Origin: Heliocidaris tuberculata
Lineage: Eukaryota; Echinodermata; Echinoidea; Camarodonta; Echinometridae
DNA length: 64,000 bases
Assembly (NCBI GenBank): GCA_025618425.1
Contig: CM046832.1
Span: forward strand, 60,787,087-60,851,086
Direction of reading: 5' to 3'
Position 1 is the first letter of the stretch, and each line of letters begins with the position of its first letter. The notes beneath the pieces are model-generated. The model was given only the letters and a program-made list of their open reading frames with translations, ran no database searches and was not told where the DNA came from. Made by a program: the position numbers and the translations under genes. This document shows, piece by piece, positions 10,341 to 21,449 of the stretch.

Positions 10341-10493
10341 CAGGGTCCTGTTTCATAAAACGTGTTATCAATAACAATATAGCAACAGATCTATGGCAAA
10401 TTTGCTCTCAGCCAATCAAAATAATGCTATGATTTCAGTAGCTTATAACAGTTATTATGATTTGTTATTGATAACAAGTTTTATGAAACAGGG
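10341..10493. mobile_element. small foldback element C (stem word TTATCAATAACA)
   Basis: Ends CAGGGTCCTGTTTCATAAAA and the inverse TTTTATGAAACAGGG. The stem GTTATCAATAAC occurs in both arms and is itself palindromic. The core GGCAAATTTGCTCTCAGCC and TTTCAGTAGCTTATAACAG is the same as in A and B, although the stem word differs completely. Confidence 0.85.
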
Positions 10494-12919
10494 ACAGGGT
10501 GTCTATCTTGTGATGCAAGGGGGGGGGGGCAGTTGCCCTCATCCCACACGAGCGTATGTATATAGCTTCTACTTTAGGCTCGTTTATATTTCACTCTTAT
10601 TTAAGTTCAGTCTTCATTCCCACCGTATATAAACAAACTGATTTGATGTACTCCCTTTTCTGCCTCACTTCTGCATGTAAACACAACTTGCCTTGATATC
10701 AATGTATCATATTCTTTTGTAAACAATATTGTATAATGTGGAAAAGGAAACAATTAACTGAAAATCATTACTGAATTATTATGCGATCTCCAGTGGGTCA
10801 TAAATACAGCGTTGCTTCCGATCAATGAACACCCCTAACCCCTAACAGTCTAAAGGATCGGTTCTTATAAAGATTTCTTAATCATGTTAATCTCCAGAAA
10901 GAGGCATGTGTTGATCAGTGTTTGTCGGATGTCAATCCCATGAATATCCATGCACTTGAACAATAATAACTCTTGTCTTAGCTTCGGAGCTCCCTCGCTG
11001 TATCTCCCTCATGTCTATGCTTCTCATTTTGGCTGTTCATCTCTGCCCCAACTGTTCCCTATAATTACAATTATGTAACACTCTAGATATTGGTGTGTAT
11101 ATATATATTGTTGATATAGTTCGATATTGTCCGGTGGTGTTATTGTCGAGTGTCACGTAAGTATAAATGGTCCACGAGCACAAATCAAACAACAGGAGAA
11201 GTCCTTTCTCATGCAGTTTCAAATATTTATTTTATCATAAACGAAAAGGCCAATCTTGGCATGCAAATAACAATGTGTCCGCGATAAGATGTGATATAAT
11301 GATAGGCATCTGAAATGTCACAGCCTATATATTATATTCAGTTATTAACTGAATGATAACTACAAGATGTTACTGGTGGGACAGATTCCCCGAGAAGCTG
11401 GCGAATCCTCTCCTAAGGGTGGAGAGGACCAGAAGAGCTGATGAATCCTTCCCCTAATGGTGGGAGAGGATCGAAGAAGCCAAGAGTTTCTACTTGTGTC
11501 TCTTTTTATATTCCCTGGAGTAACTTATAAATAAATAAACATTAAGGGTTGGGTCTTGGATTAAGACATTGGTCAGGATTGGAAATACTGAATATTTACA
11601 AGGGGAATGATAATTGTAACCTTAGCACATGAATATATTACTGGTCCTACTCAGAGTGGGAGAAATCACTGACTCAGTGAACTGTCGCCAACTAAATGAA
11701 AAGGATAATGCTTCCAGTAAACAAACTATGGAACAGGGTAATACCAGTAAAGATACAAAAGGAATAATAGTTGGGAGATTATAGAGAAAATAATTAGTGG
11801 CAGGGAATAATAGTTGAAGATTTAAAGGTAATTACTGAAAGCGCCTGCCCTCTCGCAGATCACCCACATGGACATATTACAGGAAAACCAGTTATATAAT
11901 AATAATAGAACAAAAGACAAAGCCAACAGTCCTATTTTAGTCTTACAGTTACATTATAGATAAAGACTGAAACGAAAGTGTATAATGCAATGCTGGTATA
12001 ATTTGGCACCATAAAGAGAGGTAATGCAAATATTTTATATGAATAAGTGCCAGGCCTATAAACGCCACAGCCAGACAATTGCATACATCATTGCATGGGC
12101 TTCATTAATACGTTGAAATTACGTTAATGATAAATAATGATAGTTAATTCCGTTCTAGATATTCAAATATGTTCACTCTACTAAAAGCAATCAGTAAAAA
12201 ATAATACAATAAACACAACAAAGCTAAATTGAGTATTTTTTATCAGTTTTAAGAACTTGTTATAGACATGATAGATGCGCATTGATATGGCAAAAATGAT
12301 TTTGTCAACATGAGTAAATGAGAAAATAGCCGGGGTAACGATTACCATAAGGTCATTCTTATAGTACAGTGCAGAGAGAAATTCGTAACTGAATCATTTA
12401 TAGCTACCCCAAAAATCGTTGCTAAAAGGCACACATACATAGTGAAAAGGGGTTAGCACCATTTAGTATATTGGAAAGACACCCAAAATAATTTTTCAAT
12501 GGGAACAGCTTCAATTTATTCACATTTCACATAATTTTATTGAATTTAAGACGGCCGCGTGTATGTCTATCCTACAACTCGTAAATGATTATGTAAAGTA
12601 CAAGTATACGTAAATATGATTGAAGTAATAACACTACATAATTATTCGCCGAATTCAGATAATATTTTAAATATCAAAAGTCTTCGTATACACATGTCAA
12701 CATGTTTGTATGAAAATTCAAAATTCATATCGTCTATTTAGCACTGTGCTCCTATATCCCCACATGAGCCCTTTTAGCTTGCAAACTTCAAACTTCAAGA
12801 GCGCAACACGCGTCGTTTGAATATCGAAGGGTATTTAATAAAATATCAGTTCAGGCGGGGGCGTAGCGATTAAAAAGGAGGTTGTTTCTTGTTGGCAAAG
12901 CTTACTTTACTCTGTCAAC
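10494..12919. other. long AT-rich intergenic stretch downstream of the SDR gene
   Basis: No exon or RNA gene recognised. Visible minor features: a G9 run at 10520, a short TATATATAT tract near 11098, and a degenerate 47-bp direct repeat at about 11390-11480 (AAGCTGGCGAATCCTCTCC versus AGCTGATGAATCCTTCCCC). Part of it may be the 3' UTR of the minus-strand dehydrogenase, but I cannot place its poly(A) site. Confidence 0.4.
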
Positions 12920-12927
12920 TCGACAAG

Positions 12928-13540
12928 CAGGCGCGCCGGAAGCAGTTTGGGATTGGGGGGGGGGGCAAACATTCAAGGGGGCTCACCTTTCAAGGGCTCA
13001 TGTCTTCTCACCCCTAAAAAAACACACACGCTTTCCCACCCTCTCACAACAATACAGATCCTACTGCTAAATCAAAATTTTACTCAAAAATTCTCTGACA
13101 AGTAAAAAAAAAAAAAAAAAAAAAAAGAAATTATCAGCATTTTGGGGGTGTATTTTTACTGGAAAATTCTCTGACAAGCAAAAAAAAAAAAAACATCAGA
13201 ATTATGCTAAAATTCTGCTAAATTTTGTCAAATTATGCTAAAGCGGTCAAAATTCTGCCAGAAAGCAGAATTCTGCCAACTCTGGCTACCTTGCGTCTAA
13301 TACAAAACCTCCACTACGTTAAAGTTAAAAGTTTGAATGCTTTATCTGTCTTCAGTGATCTCCATGAATAGGAAAAATGAATACAAAGGCTTACAATTAC
13401 GTAATAAAGCAATCAAGCTTTTAATATACACACGATTTTTACTCCTTTACTACTAATTTTTTTTTTTTATGGGGGGGGGTTTTTTTTGGGGGGGGGCGAA
13501 AATGCATTTTGCCCCCCCCCCCCCACTTCCGGCGCCTATG
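12928..13540. mobile_element. hAT-like non-autonomous element, 613 bp, with 8-bp TSD
   Basis: Ends CAGGCGCGCCGGAAG and CTTCCGGCGCCTATG are imperfect inverse repeats. The flanks carry an exact 8-bp duplication TCGACAAG (12920-12927 and 13541-13548). An 8-bp duplication with CA-start ends is diagnostic of the hAT group. A G-run sits just inside the left end and a C-run just inside the right end, with poly-A tracts in the middle. It lies about 75 bp downstream of the dehydrogenase stop codon, probably in its 3' UTR. Confidence 0.9.
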
Positions 13541-13615
13541 TCGACAAGTTTGGTTAAAACGTTCTTGTGCAGCCCCTCGGTTCATGGTTCATGACGTCAG
13601 TATGTGAGCGAACAC

Positions 13616-13735
13616 TCAGTTGACTGGTTTCTCTGCTAGTTTCGTCCTGAATGACTCTAGCTCGGCGACCTGGAAATCGATGAGGGAATCACCCGTTACG
13701 TCCTTAAAGAACCTCTCTGCGTAAGATCGACATGC
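13616..13735 (-). CDS. SDR (HSD17B1/RDH8-like) exon 5, C-terminus
   Basis: Last coding exon of the dehydrogenase (see 23582-23846). On the minus strand, the acceptor TTTCTCCGTTATCAG opens a 39-codon frame (ACRSYAERFFKDVTGDSLID, then a hydrophilic tail) ending in TGA. It joins exon 4 in phase 0. A DPTG/D-TG-S motif at this place is usual near the end of HSD17B1/RDH8 proteins. The hAT insertion begins shortly beyond the stop. Confidence 0.75.
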   Translation of the reverse strand, partial: ACRSYAERFFKDVTGDSLIDFQVAELESFRTKLAEKPVN

Positions 13736-13757
13736 CTGATAACGGAGAAAGGAGAGT

Positions 13758-13890
13758 ATATGGTTATGATAGTAATATTAGTAATGATATCAGTGATGAT
13801 GATGATGATAATAATAACATTAATACAAATTACAAATAATGATAATGATAATCAAAATGATCATATTAATGATAATAACAATAATAAATA
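13758..13890 (+). repeat. imperfect (ATG)n/(ATA)n microsatellite
   Basis: GATGATGATGATAATAATAAC-type low-complexity sequence within intron 4 of the dehydrogenase. Confidence 0.85.
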
Positions 13891-14218
13891 TTGCCTTCTC
13901 CAAGTTTTCTCGACAAATGTCAAACTTATAGCACGGGGGACAGAGATAGAGAGAGAGGGAGCGGGAACGGGGCGGTAAAGATGGATAAAAAGGGGGAAAG
14001 GAAAAACAGGGCAAATAAGGTATACAAGGGGGAAGGCTGCGGAAAAAGGGAATTATTTCACCCTTTCTACACAAAGGCTCAAACCACTGGTGGCCTCATT
14101 ATTTCTCATTTCGTTCACGAAGTAAGAAAAGTGCCTCGACACCAGCGCCGATTCAATGGCTAGACCCACGCTACGCCACTGAGATGGATAAAGAAACCTA
14201 TGGACGACGAACACTCAC

Positions 14219-14483
14219 CTGAGAAGTCTGGTAGCGAAAATGCGGCTCGTCTGTTGTCGCGACTTCGAGAATGAGCTCGGCAACGTTTTGTGGACTTTGG
14301 CAACTAGACGGATTGAGAAGGTCGGGATGGTAGATTTCCCCGTTGTCGAAGCACTTGGACAGTGTGCGGTCGATGTCGGTAGTGTTAGGGTTTTCTTCGA
14401 TTTGGTCGTGTCCTCCGAGTCGCTGGGCTATCATGTTTTCCATGATGGCGGTGTTGACCCCAGCAGGCTCAATAACGCTGACC
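14219..14483 (-). CDS. SDR (HSD17B1/RDH8-like) exon 4
   Basis: Encodes residues 181-268. It begins V-S-V-I-E-P-A-G-V-N-T, the conserved block after the active site that contacts the cofactor, and continues through a Q-S-P-Q-N-V-A-E motif and the F-R-Y-Q-T-S strand typical of HSD17B1 and RDH8. The acceptor on the minus strand is TTCTTTTATATAG; its first base completes R180 split with exon 3. The donor is CAG|GTGAGT. It is 265 nt, phase 2 in and phase 0 out. Confidence 0.9.
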
Positions 14484-16459
14484 CTATATAAAAGAAGAAG
14501 AACACCGCCAAGTGTGTTAATTTTTTATTACTACCATGCATTTCTCCTTTGTTATTGATCCTATTCCTGCTTTTACAATCTTCTTATACGAAAGAATTTA
14601 AAATTCATTTTTGGACTGGATTAACTAAGTAAATATCCTTTTATACAACTTTATGCAACTTTTATTGTGTATTGTATTTTATGATAATTCCCTTGTTTTG
14701 TTTTGAGTACAATGACATAGGTTGCATATTGTTAAACAAACGCTTATAACTCACTTTCCGTTCATGTAACCTAAATTCTTTACTATGATTTTACTTATGT
14801 TACAGGAAACTTCGTTATCTAAATTTCATCTTTCAAATGTGTTTTCTTGCCATATAATGATAATATTATTTATTATGTTTCTTTTGTTTTTTGAAGTTTC
14901 ATTATGATGTGATCAATTTTGTACAAACTTTGTGAAAACAAACATTATCAGCTTTTTAGCTGCAAGTCTTGTTTTTTAATAAACCATTACATTTCAATTC
15001 AATTCAATTCAAATGAACGCGCTAGTTTGAATTTGGATCCAAATTATGACGATCGGCTGCACAACGAAGCCCTATATACAAACTGCTAAAAGAGCTTAAT
15101 GAAAATGACGAAAAACAAGCAAAAATACAATTATGCTGAAGAAAAGCCTGTTCCATAACACTAACCGGAAGCTGTCCCCTCTCCCCATTCCGCTATATAA
15201 AGGGGTCCCTCTTGCTGTGGCGTATCTGGGGACATGGCGCCTGGCGCTAACATTGAAGTTGCGCCCCAAAATTGCCCAATCTTATCTACGTTATCGTAAT
15301 AGAGAGGGAGCAAAGCGACCGACGGTAGATTTTTTCTGCATTTTTAACCCCCTATAGACGCAATTTCTTATGCATTTTACCAGGAAAATTTTCAATTAAG
15401 CAGTGAAATCGAGAGGTAGAGATTAGAATTTTGAACATTGATAAACTATTTTTTGTTCACTTCCTTCTCAAATAAGGCGCAACGTTAACAAAAACCCTTG
15501 AGATATAGTCGAGGAATATTTAGCAATGCAACCGAAAGTTGAGATTTCTTTTATGTTGAACCTTTGCAAATGCTAATTTATACACTTTTTTCCCTATTTC
15601 TTACATGAAAACGAGCAAGGCAACGAGAATTACATTTATTCTTAAAATGTTGAGCCCTTTGAAAACGCTTTTTATAAACTAGGTCATATACACTGGCTTG
15701 GGTGCGAAATCACGAGATCCTGGAGCAACATAATAATTATGTCGCATATTATGCGAGGAAGCAAAGCGACTGAGCTTCAGAAAATTTTCGCATTTTAAAC
15801 TCTAAAAAATGTATTTCTATTGGATTTACCCTGCATATTGGTAGCGCATAATCCTTAAAGATTCAGTTTTTCTTCATTTCTCTTTTTCTTTCTCTCTTTT
15901 GCGGTTTTTGCACCCCTTCAAGTGCCGCCCGGGGCACCTGCCCCCACCGCCCTCATATATACGACACTGCCCTCTTCAGCTGATAGGCAAGAAAGCATCT
16001 ACAATTTTTAAAATCTCCTGTCTGAAATTCGTTCAGGGGTTTTAGTTGAAAAGCTCTACCTTTTCAAGATGCTTACTATACATTTTAATATAAAATTCTG
16101 GACGGACCTTGAAGACAGAATGAACATAATAATTGTACTTGTATCGGTATATTTTATACAAATACGTGGATGAAGTGTTTCTCTTTGTTTCCCTTTTGCA
16201 TGGGCCGCGGAGCCGGGGGCTGCCCCCCCCCCCCCCACCCCCATTTTTTTTTTAGTAGACACGTTAAAAAAAATATCGGAAAAAAGGCTCGAAAATTGTC
16301 ATTAATGAGTGAAATCAGATCAGCCCCCCACTTTCTAAAATGCTCCGCGGCCCCTGGTTTGTCTCTATATCTAATTGAGACACGGGCTGTTATTGGCGGC
16401 CACACATGCGGATCTGGTATTTTGATAAAAACAAACTAAATCATGATTTTGCTTTTTAC
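14484..16459. other. intron 3 of the SDR gene
   Basis: AT-rich, with an (AATTC)n tract at about 14993-15013 and a poly-C stretch near 16221 inside the small TIR element at 16199. No other exon of this gene is needed here, because the phases of exons 3 and 4 already agree. Confidence 0.6.
16199..16354. mobile_element. short GC-ended TIR element (hAT-like ends)
   Basis: The left end CATGGGCCGCGGAGC and the right end GCTCCGCGGCCCCTG are inverse repeats of about 15 bp. A C13 run follows the left end. I did not find a matching 8-bp flank duplication, so the superfamily is tentative. Confidence 0.55.
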
Positions 16460-16553
16460 CGAATATTGAAGAATCTGCCAATTATAGCTGTCTCCTGACT
16501 AAAAGCCACAATGGCTTGTTTGGTTGCACCGTACAGACCCATGTATGGAAAAG
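16460..16553 (-). CDS. SDR (HSD17B1/RDH8-like) exon 3 with catalytic YxxxK
   Basis: A 94-nt exon too short to stand out as an open frame. On the minus strand it follows the acceptor TTCGCATTTCATTTCAG. It encodes A-F-P-Y-M-G-L-Y156-G-A-T-K160-Q-A-I-V-A-F-S and more, ending N-I-R at the donor CG|GTAAAA. Both split codons resolve correctly (G|CT to Ala149 with exon 2; CG|G to Arg180 with exon 4). The Y-x-x-x-K pair is the proton-donor and cofactor-binding motif of the SDR family. Ser143 in exon 2 is 13 residues before the Tyr, the expected spacing. Confidence 0.9.
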
Positions 16554-17062
16554 CTGAAATGAAATGCGAACATACACGTATTTTAACATATCTCAGTCTT
16601 CGTATATAATTTGATGATGTTTATATATTGTATTTCTTTTGGCTACATTCCGAAAACAGTATATGCATCAGTAAATCTAATGAATTCAATCCAATATTCA
16701 TGTGATCAACTTCATACCAGTGATTTTCGCTGACTCCAGCACACTTTTGGCTTTAGCTATATACGCTAATGTTATACATTTAGCTGTTCCTATGTCTGGT
16801 AAGCCTCCCGTAATATTTGTGTCTTCTAGAGCAATTGTTGTTTTGAAAACATCAATAATGAATTCAGTTGTCTGAACTTCGTAACAATAGAACTTGAAGG
16901 ATTAGCTAATCTCCTCTAGATTGATTATAATTTAACAAGCGTGCTTTATTGGTTTGTAATATTAAAATGGGATTTCTGACGTTACAAGAGGCTTGGTTTC
17001 GAGGAAAAACGATTTAAAGATCAAACAATAATCAACTACCCTAAACAAGGTATAATAGGCCA

Positions 17063-18598
17063 GGAGCCTGTCCCGAAATAGTCAACCCATTTTACATATG
17101 AAATTTGACCCCTTAAAGTTCATAGGACCATCCATGTCATTCACAAAAAGCTTGTCAGCTCGAACGAAGCCGCCGGGTTTGGCCCCCTGAGCCCCCAAAA
17201 GGGGCCCCAAAGTCGGGTCGATTTCAACCCATCTAACATTTGCGCCAAACTTTGTCAGAAGGAGGGTGTATGACTATACATTACCAAAACACCAAAACTG
17301 ACAAAATTTTCAGTCGGGATGGGTTGTCAGACCGCCCCTAAATATTGGGGCAAATTTTTCCCCTTAAGGCCCATGGACCAAATTTTGTCAGTAGGAAGAG
17401 TTATGGATGTACATTACAAAAATATAAAAACTTACAAAAATTTCCATCGGGAAGGGGGTGTAACACGCCCCTGAAAAAAAACACCAAAGTGCCCCTAAAC
17501 CCAGCTTTGTTGGCCAAAATGCTCTGGATGTAGAGAAAACACATTTTTGGGGCATTACAACCTTAATAATTCCAAAGTGTCTCATTCAATTCAGCTAAAA
17601 TTTACATAGTACAATTTTGAGTATTGTAACTTTTGGGGGGTCCAATTTGGTGTCAAATGATCATTTCAATAATAATCTATTAAATTGTGAAAATTGTACT
17701 GCTTTTTCAAAAGTAGTCAAATGATATTGTCAGGATTATGTTAACACACCCATTGTCAATCTGTGCCTGATTGGCAAGGCATAATAGAGAACTTGCAAGG
17801 TATTAGTGTAATTAACACAGGAATGGTATATTTCAGCATGGCAACCACATAGCCCAGATACTTAACAAGCTCCTCTATTATGTCTTGTCAAACAGGTGCA
17901 GATGGACAATGGGTGTGTTTACATTAATCCTTACAATATGATTTGACTACTTTTGAGAAAGCAATACAATTTTCACAATTTAATAAATCATTGTTGAAAT
18001 GATCATTTGACACCAAATTTCACCCAAAGAAAGTTACAGTACTCAAAATTGTACAAGGTAAATTTGACATGAATTGAATGAGATACTTTGGATTTATTAA
18101 GGTTGTAAAGCCTAAAAATGTTTTTTTTTCTCTACATCCAGAGCATTTTGGGCAGCAAAGCTGGGTTTAGGGGCACTTTGGTATTTTTTTCAGGGGCGCG
18201 TTACACCCCTTCCCGATGGAAATTTTTGTAAGTTTTTATATTTTTGTAATGTACACCTATAACTCTTCCTTCTGACAAAATTTGGTCCATGGGACTTAAG
18301 GGGAAAAATTTGCCCCAATTTTAAAGGGCAGTCTGACAACCCATCCCGACAGAAAATTTTGTCAGTTTTGGTGTTTTGGTAATGTAGTCATACACCTTAA
18401 TTCCGACAAAGTTTGGCGCATATGTTAGATGGGTTGAAATCGACCCGACTTTGGGGCCCCTTTTGGGGGCCATGGGGGCCAAACCCAGCGGCTTTGTTTG
18501 AGCTGACAAGCTTTTTGTGAATGACATGGATAGTCCTATGAACTTTAAGGGGTCAAATCTCATATGTAAAATGGGGTGACTATTTCGGGACAGGCTCC
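17063..18598. mobile_element. giant foldback element, copy 1 (1.54 kb, arms about 740 bp)
   Basis: The outer ends GGAGCCTGTCCCGAAATAGT and their inverse enclose two arms that match through their whole length. Landmarks are TTTGACCCCTTAAAG, TGACAAGCTTTTTGTGAATG and AATTTTGTCAGTTTTGG, present once per arm in opposite orientation. The loop is only about 50 bp (near 17812-17862). The element lies in intron 2 of the dehydrogenase. A second copy is at 32242-34395 and a fragment at 39642-39716. No protein is encoded, so it is non-autonomous or structural. Confidence 0.9.
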
Positions 18599-18759
18599 AA
18601 AACTATAAGTTCCTATAATCAATAAAGTAATTGGGCCTAAACCGTGAATGTTCTTCAAATAAAACATGTTCTGAGAAAAAAATGTCAAAAAGTTACAAAT
18701 GGCATAGACCCATTTTTCTGCCTTGATCCTAAATTCATTCTAGAGCTTCAATATCATAC

Positions 18760-18939
18760 CTCCTAGCCCGTGAATGCTGCCCATGTTGATGATCCGACCT
18801 GACCTTTGCTTCTTCATCACAGGAATCACTTCCTGTACGACCCGGACCGTGCCAAAGAAGTTGATATCGAAGACCCTCTTCATGACGTCAAGGCTGATCG
18901 CTTCGGTGACGTTGAGCAAATTGACCCCTGCGATGTTGA
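18760..18939 (-). CDS. SDR (HSD17B1/RDH8-like) exon 2
   Basis: Encodes residues 89-148: the N-I-A-G cofactor loop (90-93), F-D-I-N115-F-F-G-T with the catalytic Asn, V-I-P-V-M-K-K, and I-I-N-M-G-S143-I-H-G-L-G with the catalytic Ser. The acceptor on the minus strand is TTTTGTCCTCAG; the donor is GGAG|GTATGA. It is 180 nt, phase 1 in and out. Most relatives have NNAG; here the second Asn is Ile. Confidence 0.92.
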
Positions 18940-18960
18940 CTGAGGACAAAAAAAAAAATG

Positions 18961-20289
18961 AATTGTAACTTGGCACAAGCCAATCACATTTTTTGGGATG
19001 CGTCGATGATATTAATGCCCGTTGCACTCGAGGCGTCATTTGCCTGACGTATATAATTGCGTCAGCGACTGGTCCGGCCTTTGACGCGCTATTTGAGGGC
19101 GACATCTAAAAAAAAAAAAAAAAAAAAAAAGATTGCTAAATGAACATTTCGTTGATTTCCTGGCGTATGGGTCAATTGGCTTCATAGACTTGATTGCCAC
19201 AGGCCATACCGCAATTGAAATGACGCTTCGTGTACATGCGCATCGTGTATTAACCATGTATTAAAGAGAAAGTAAACTGGAGCCCTAAATAGCACCATAT
19301 TTCAATAGGATTTGATAAGTGTCTGTGCCTCTCGCTTTCCCATCATGCCCCATTCTAGTTTGTAAAAGCTTAGAATGTACCTGCTCACAATTTTCCACAA
19401 TGCCGAGCCAAAAATACTAGTTTGAAATATAAAATTTGCCTATTATCTTAACAAGCTGTTTGTAAAAATTCAAAATAAAATGCAATCAATTTTCAAATTA
19501 TAATCATAAATTAGCAATCACTGTAAGATGGCGCTGTTCAAGTTCTACCAGTTTAATGCCACTTTAACCATGGATTTAGACCCGGCACTCAAGAGGGCGC
19601 TGTTGGATGGTGTGATCTCTGCGGAAAAAAACAACAAAACAAAACAAATTTTCCGTAGGGATCAGTGGTGCTGATATCAGTATATATATATATTTAAACA
19701 GGATAAAAACAATCAGCACAGATGTTGTTTTACATTGTAGTCCTGTAACATATTGATAAATATATGATGAACATAAATAGAACAATAAAAAATTGTATAC
19801 ATATAATAAGTGCAGAATAATAAATTATTGGGGGTAAAATGGAAGTGAAAAATGTACTAATGAAATTAAATATATTACAATGGATGCTGTGCCGGCGGGC
19901 CTCAGTCTATTCAAACAGTCACCACCAGAAACCATAGCAGCAAAGGCACACTCCAAACCCAGAAGCATCAGTGAATCGATTTATTAAGAAAGTAGAAAGT
20001 GACAGGGAAATAATAGAGATAGAGAGTAGAAATTAGTTGATCGGTTCACCAGCACATCCGAGCTCTAATATACGCTCCACAACAAAGGCTACCAGTGAAG
20101 AACTGAAAGTCAATCAGAGGCCCGACCGACATTGTAACAGCAAATATGTTACTCACAGACTGCTTAACAAACAAATAACATCGGCGAAAATAATTGCTAA
20201 CTACCAGGATTCTGAGGCAGAAGCGCCTGTGAAACAAACCCCTATATATATACGTGACCTGGTCTAATGTAGCGAAAAGAAAAAAAGAA
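18961..20289. other. part of SDR intron 1, mostly unannotated
   Basis: Contains an A22-type run near 19109, an (AT)n tract near 19680 and AT-rich sequence. No exon or further repeat boundary was supported. Confidence 0.4.
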
Positions 20290-21440
20290 TTTTTCAGTTG
20301 AAAAATAATTTTTTGTACATATTATGTTTAAAAACATTAAGGGAAGACGCATTTCGTAGGAAATGAGGCAAATTATTCCAAACCTTCGAACCTGAAAACA
20401 TAAATGACTTTTCAAAACATTCCAGATTAGGTTTACGTGTAACGACATTCAGAGTATTATAATTTCGAGTTCCCAAGTCATGTCTATCAACTACCATTTC
20501 GACATTATTACATAGTCTGTTTTGGGCTAATCCATGTATACACCTAAACATAAGGTTTGCTAAAAAATAATCACGTCGTTGTTCAATAGTTAACCATTTA
20601 AGATCCCTCATTATGCTTTCTCCATGATATAAAATCAATGTTACTAGTGACATAACGTGCAGCTCTCTTTTGTAGTTGTGTCAGTTGTGAGCGTGCCCGT
20701 ACTCCAATACAATCTCCCCAAACTGAAATAGCATAATCAATGCATGGTAGAATATTAGTTTTATAACGTATCCAACAGAGGTTTATTTAAGATATGTCTT
20801 AGTTTGCCCAATGAAAAAATCTTATAAGCTAATATTTTAGAAAGTTGTTTAATGTGAGAATTCCAAGTTAAATTTTGATCTATTTCAATACCAAGATACC
20901 TAAAGGATTTAACTTGTTCAATCGGATTGTTATCAATAAATAAGTTGAGGTTATCAGACGATCTACACTTAAATAACATAACCTTAGTTTTATTCACATT
21001 AATACTAAGGTGATTTTGTTCATACCATGCTTTAACATTATCAATATTAACTTGCAATTTCAAATTAACATCATGTGCATTGGTACCAGTATCATATATT
21101 ACGACATCATCAGCAAAAATATTGCAATTACCACTAATGAGACATTCGGAGATATCATTGATCATTAAAAGAAATAATATTGGCCCCAACACGCTACCTT
21201 GGGGGACCCCTACATCTACATTTTTCATTGATGATAATTTACCATGGCAACATACTGTTTGCTTTCTATTATTAAGGTAGCTATTAAACCATTTAAGCGG
21301 AGTGTGAATGATACCATATTTTTCTAATTTAAATAATAACAATTCATGATCAATTGAATCAAAGCACTTGGATATATCCAAAAAACATGCCCCAACAACT
21401 TCTCGTTCATTAAACGTCTCATACCAGTCATCCATTACCC
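20290..21440 (-). pseudogene. 5'-truncated, frameshifted LINE (jockey/CR1-group) reverse transcriptase
   Basis: Minus-strand frame with RT landmarks in order: LDISKCFDSIDHELL, W-F-N-S-Y-L-N-N-R, GVPQGSVLGPILF, the catalytic F-A-D-D box (FADD in place of the commoner YADD), and Y-L-G-I-E-I-D. After frame breaks near 20765 and 20630 the thumb/C-terminal part follows (I-D-Y-A-I-S-V-W-G, L-Q-K-R-A-A-R, and a W-N-N-L-P motif) to a stop at about 20294. The endonuclease and 5' end are missing, so it is a dead copy in SDR intron 1, on the same strand as the SDR gene. Confidence 0.88.
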
Positions 21441-21449
21441 TATTACTTT

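Noticed and set aside
20037..20267. 76-codon plus-strand frame beside the LINE
   Set aside because: Antisense to LINE flanking sequence, no motif, no splice signals.
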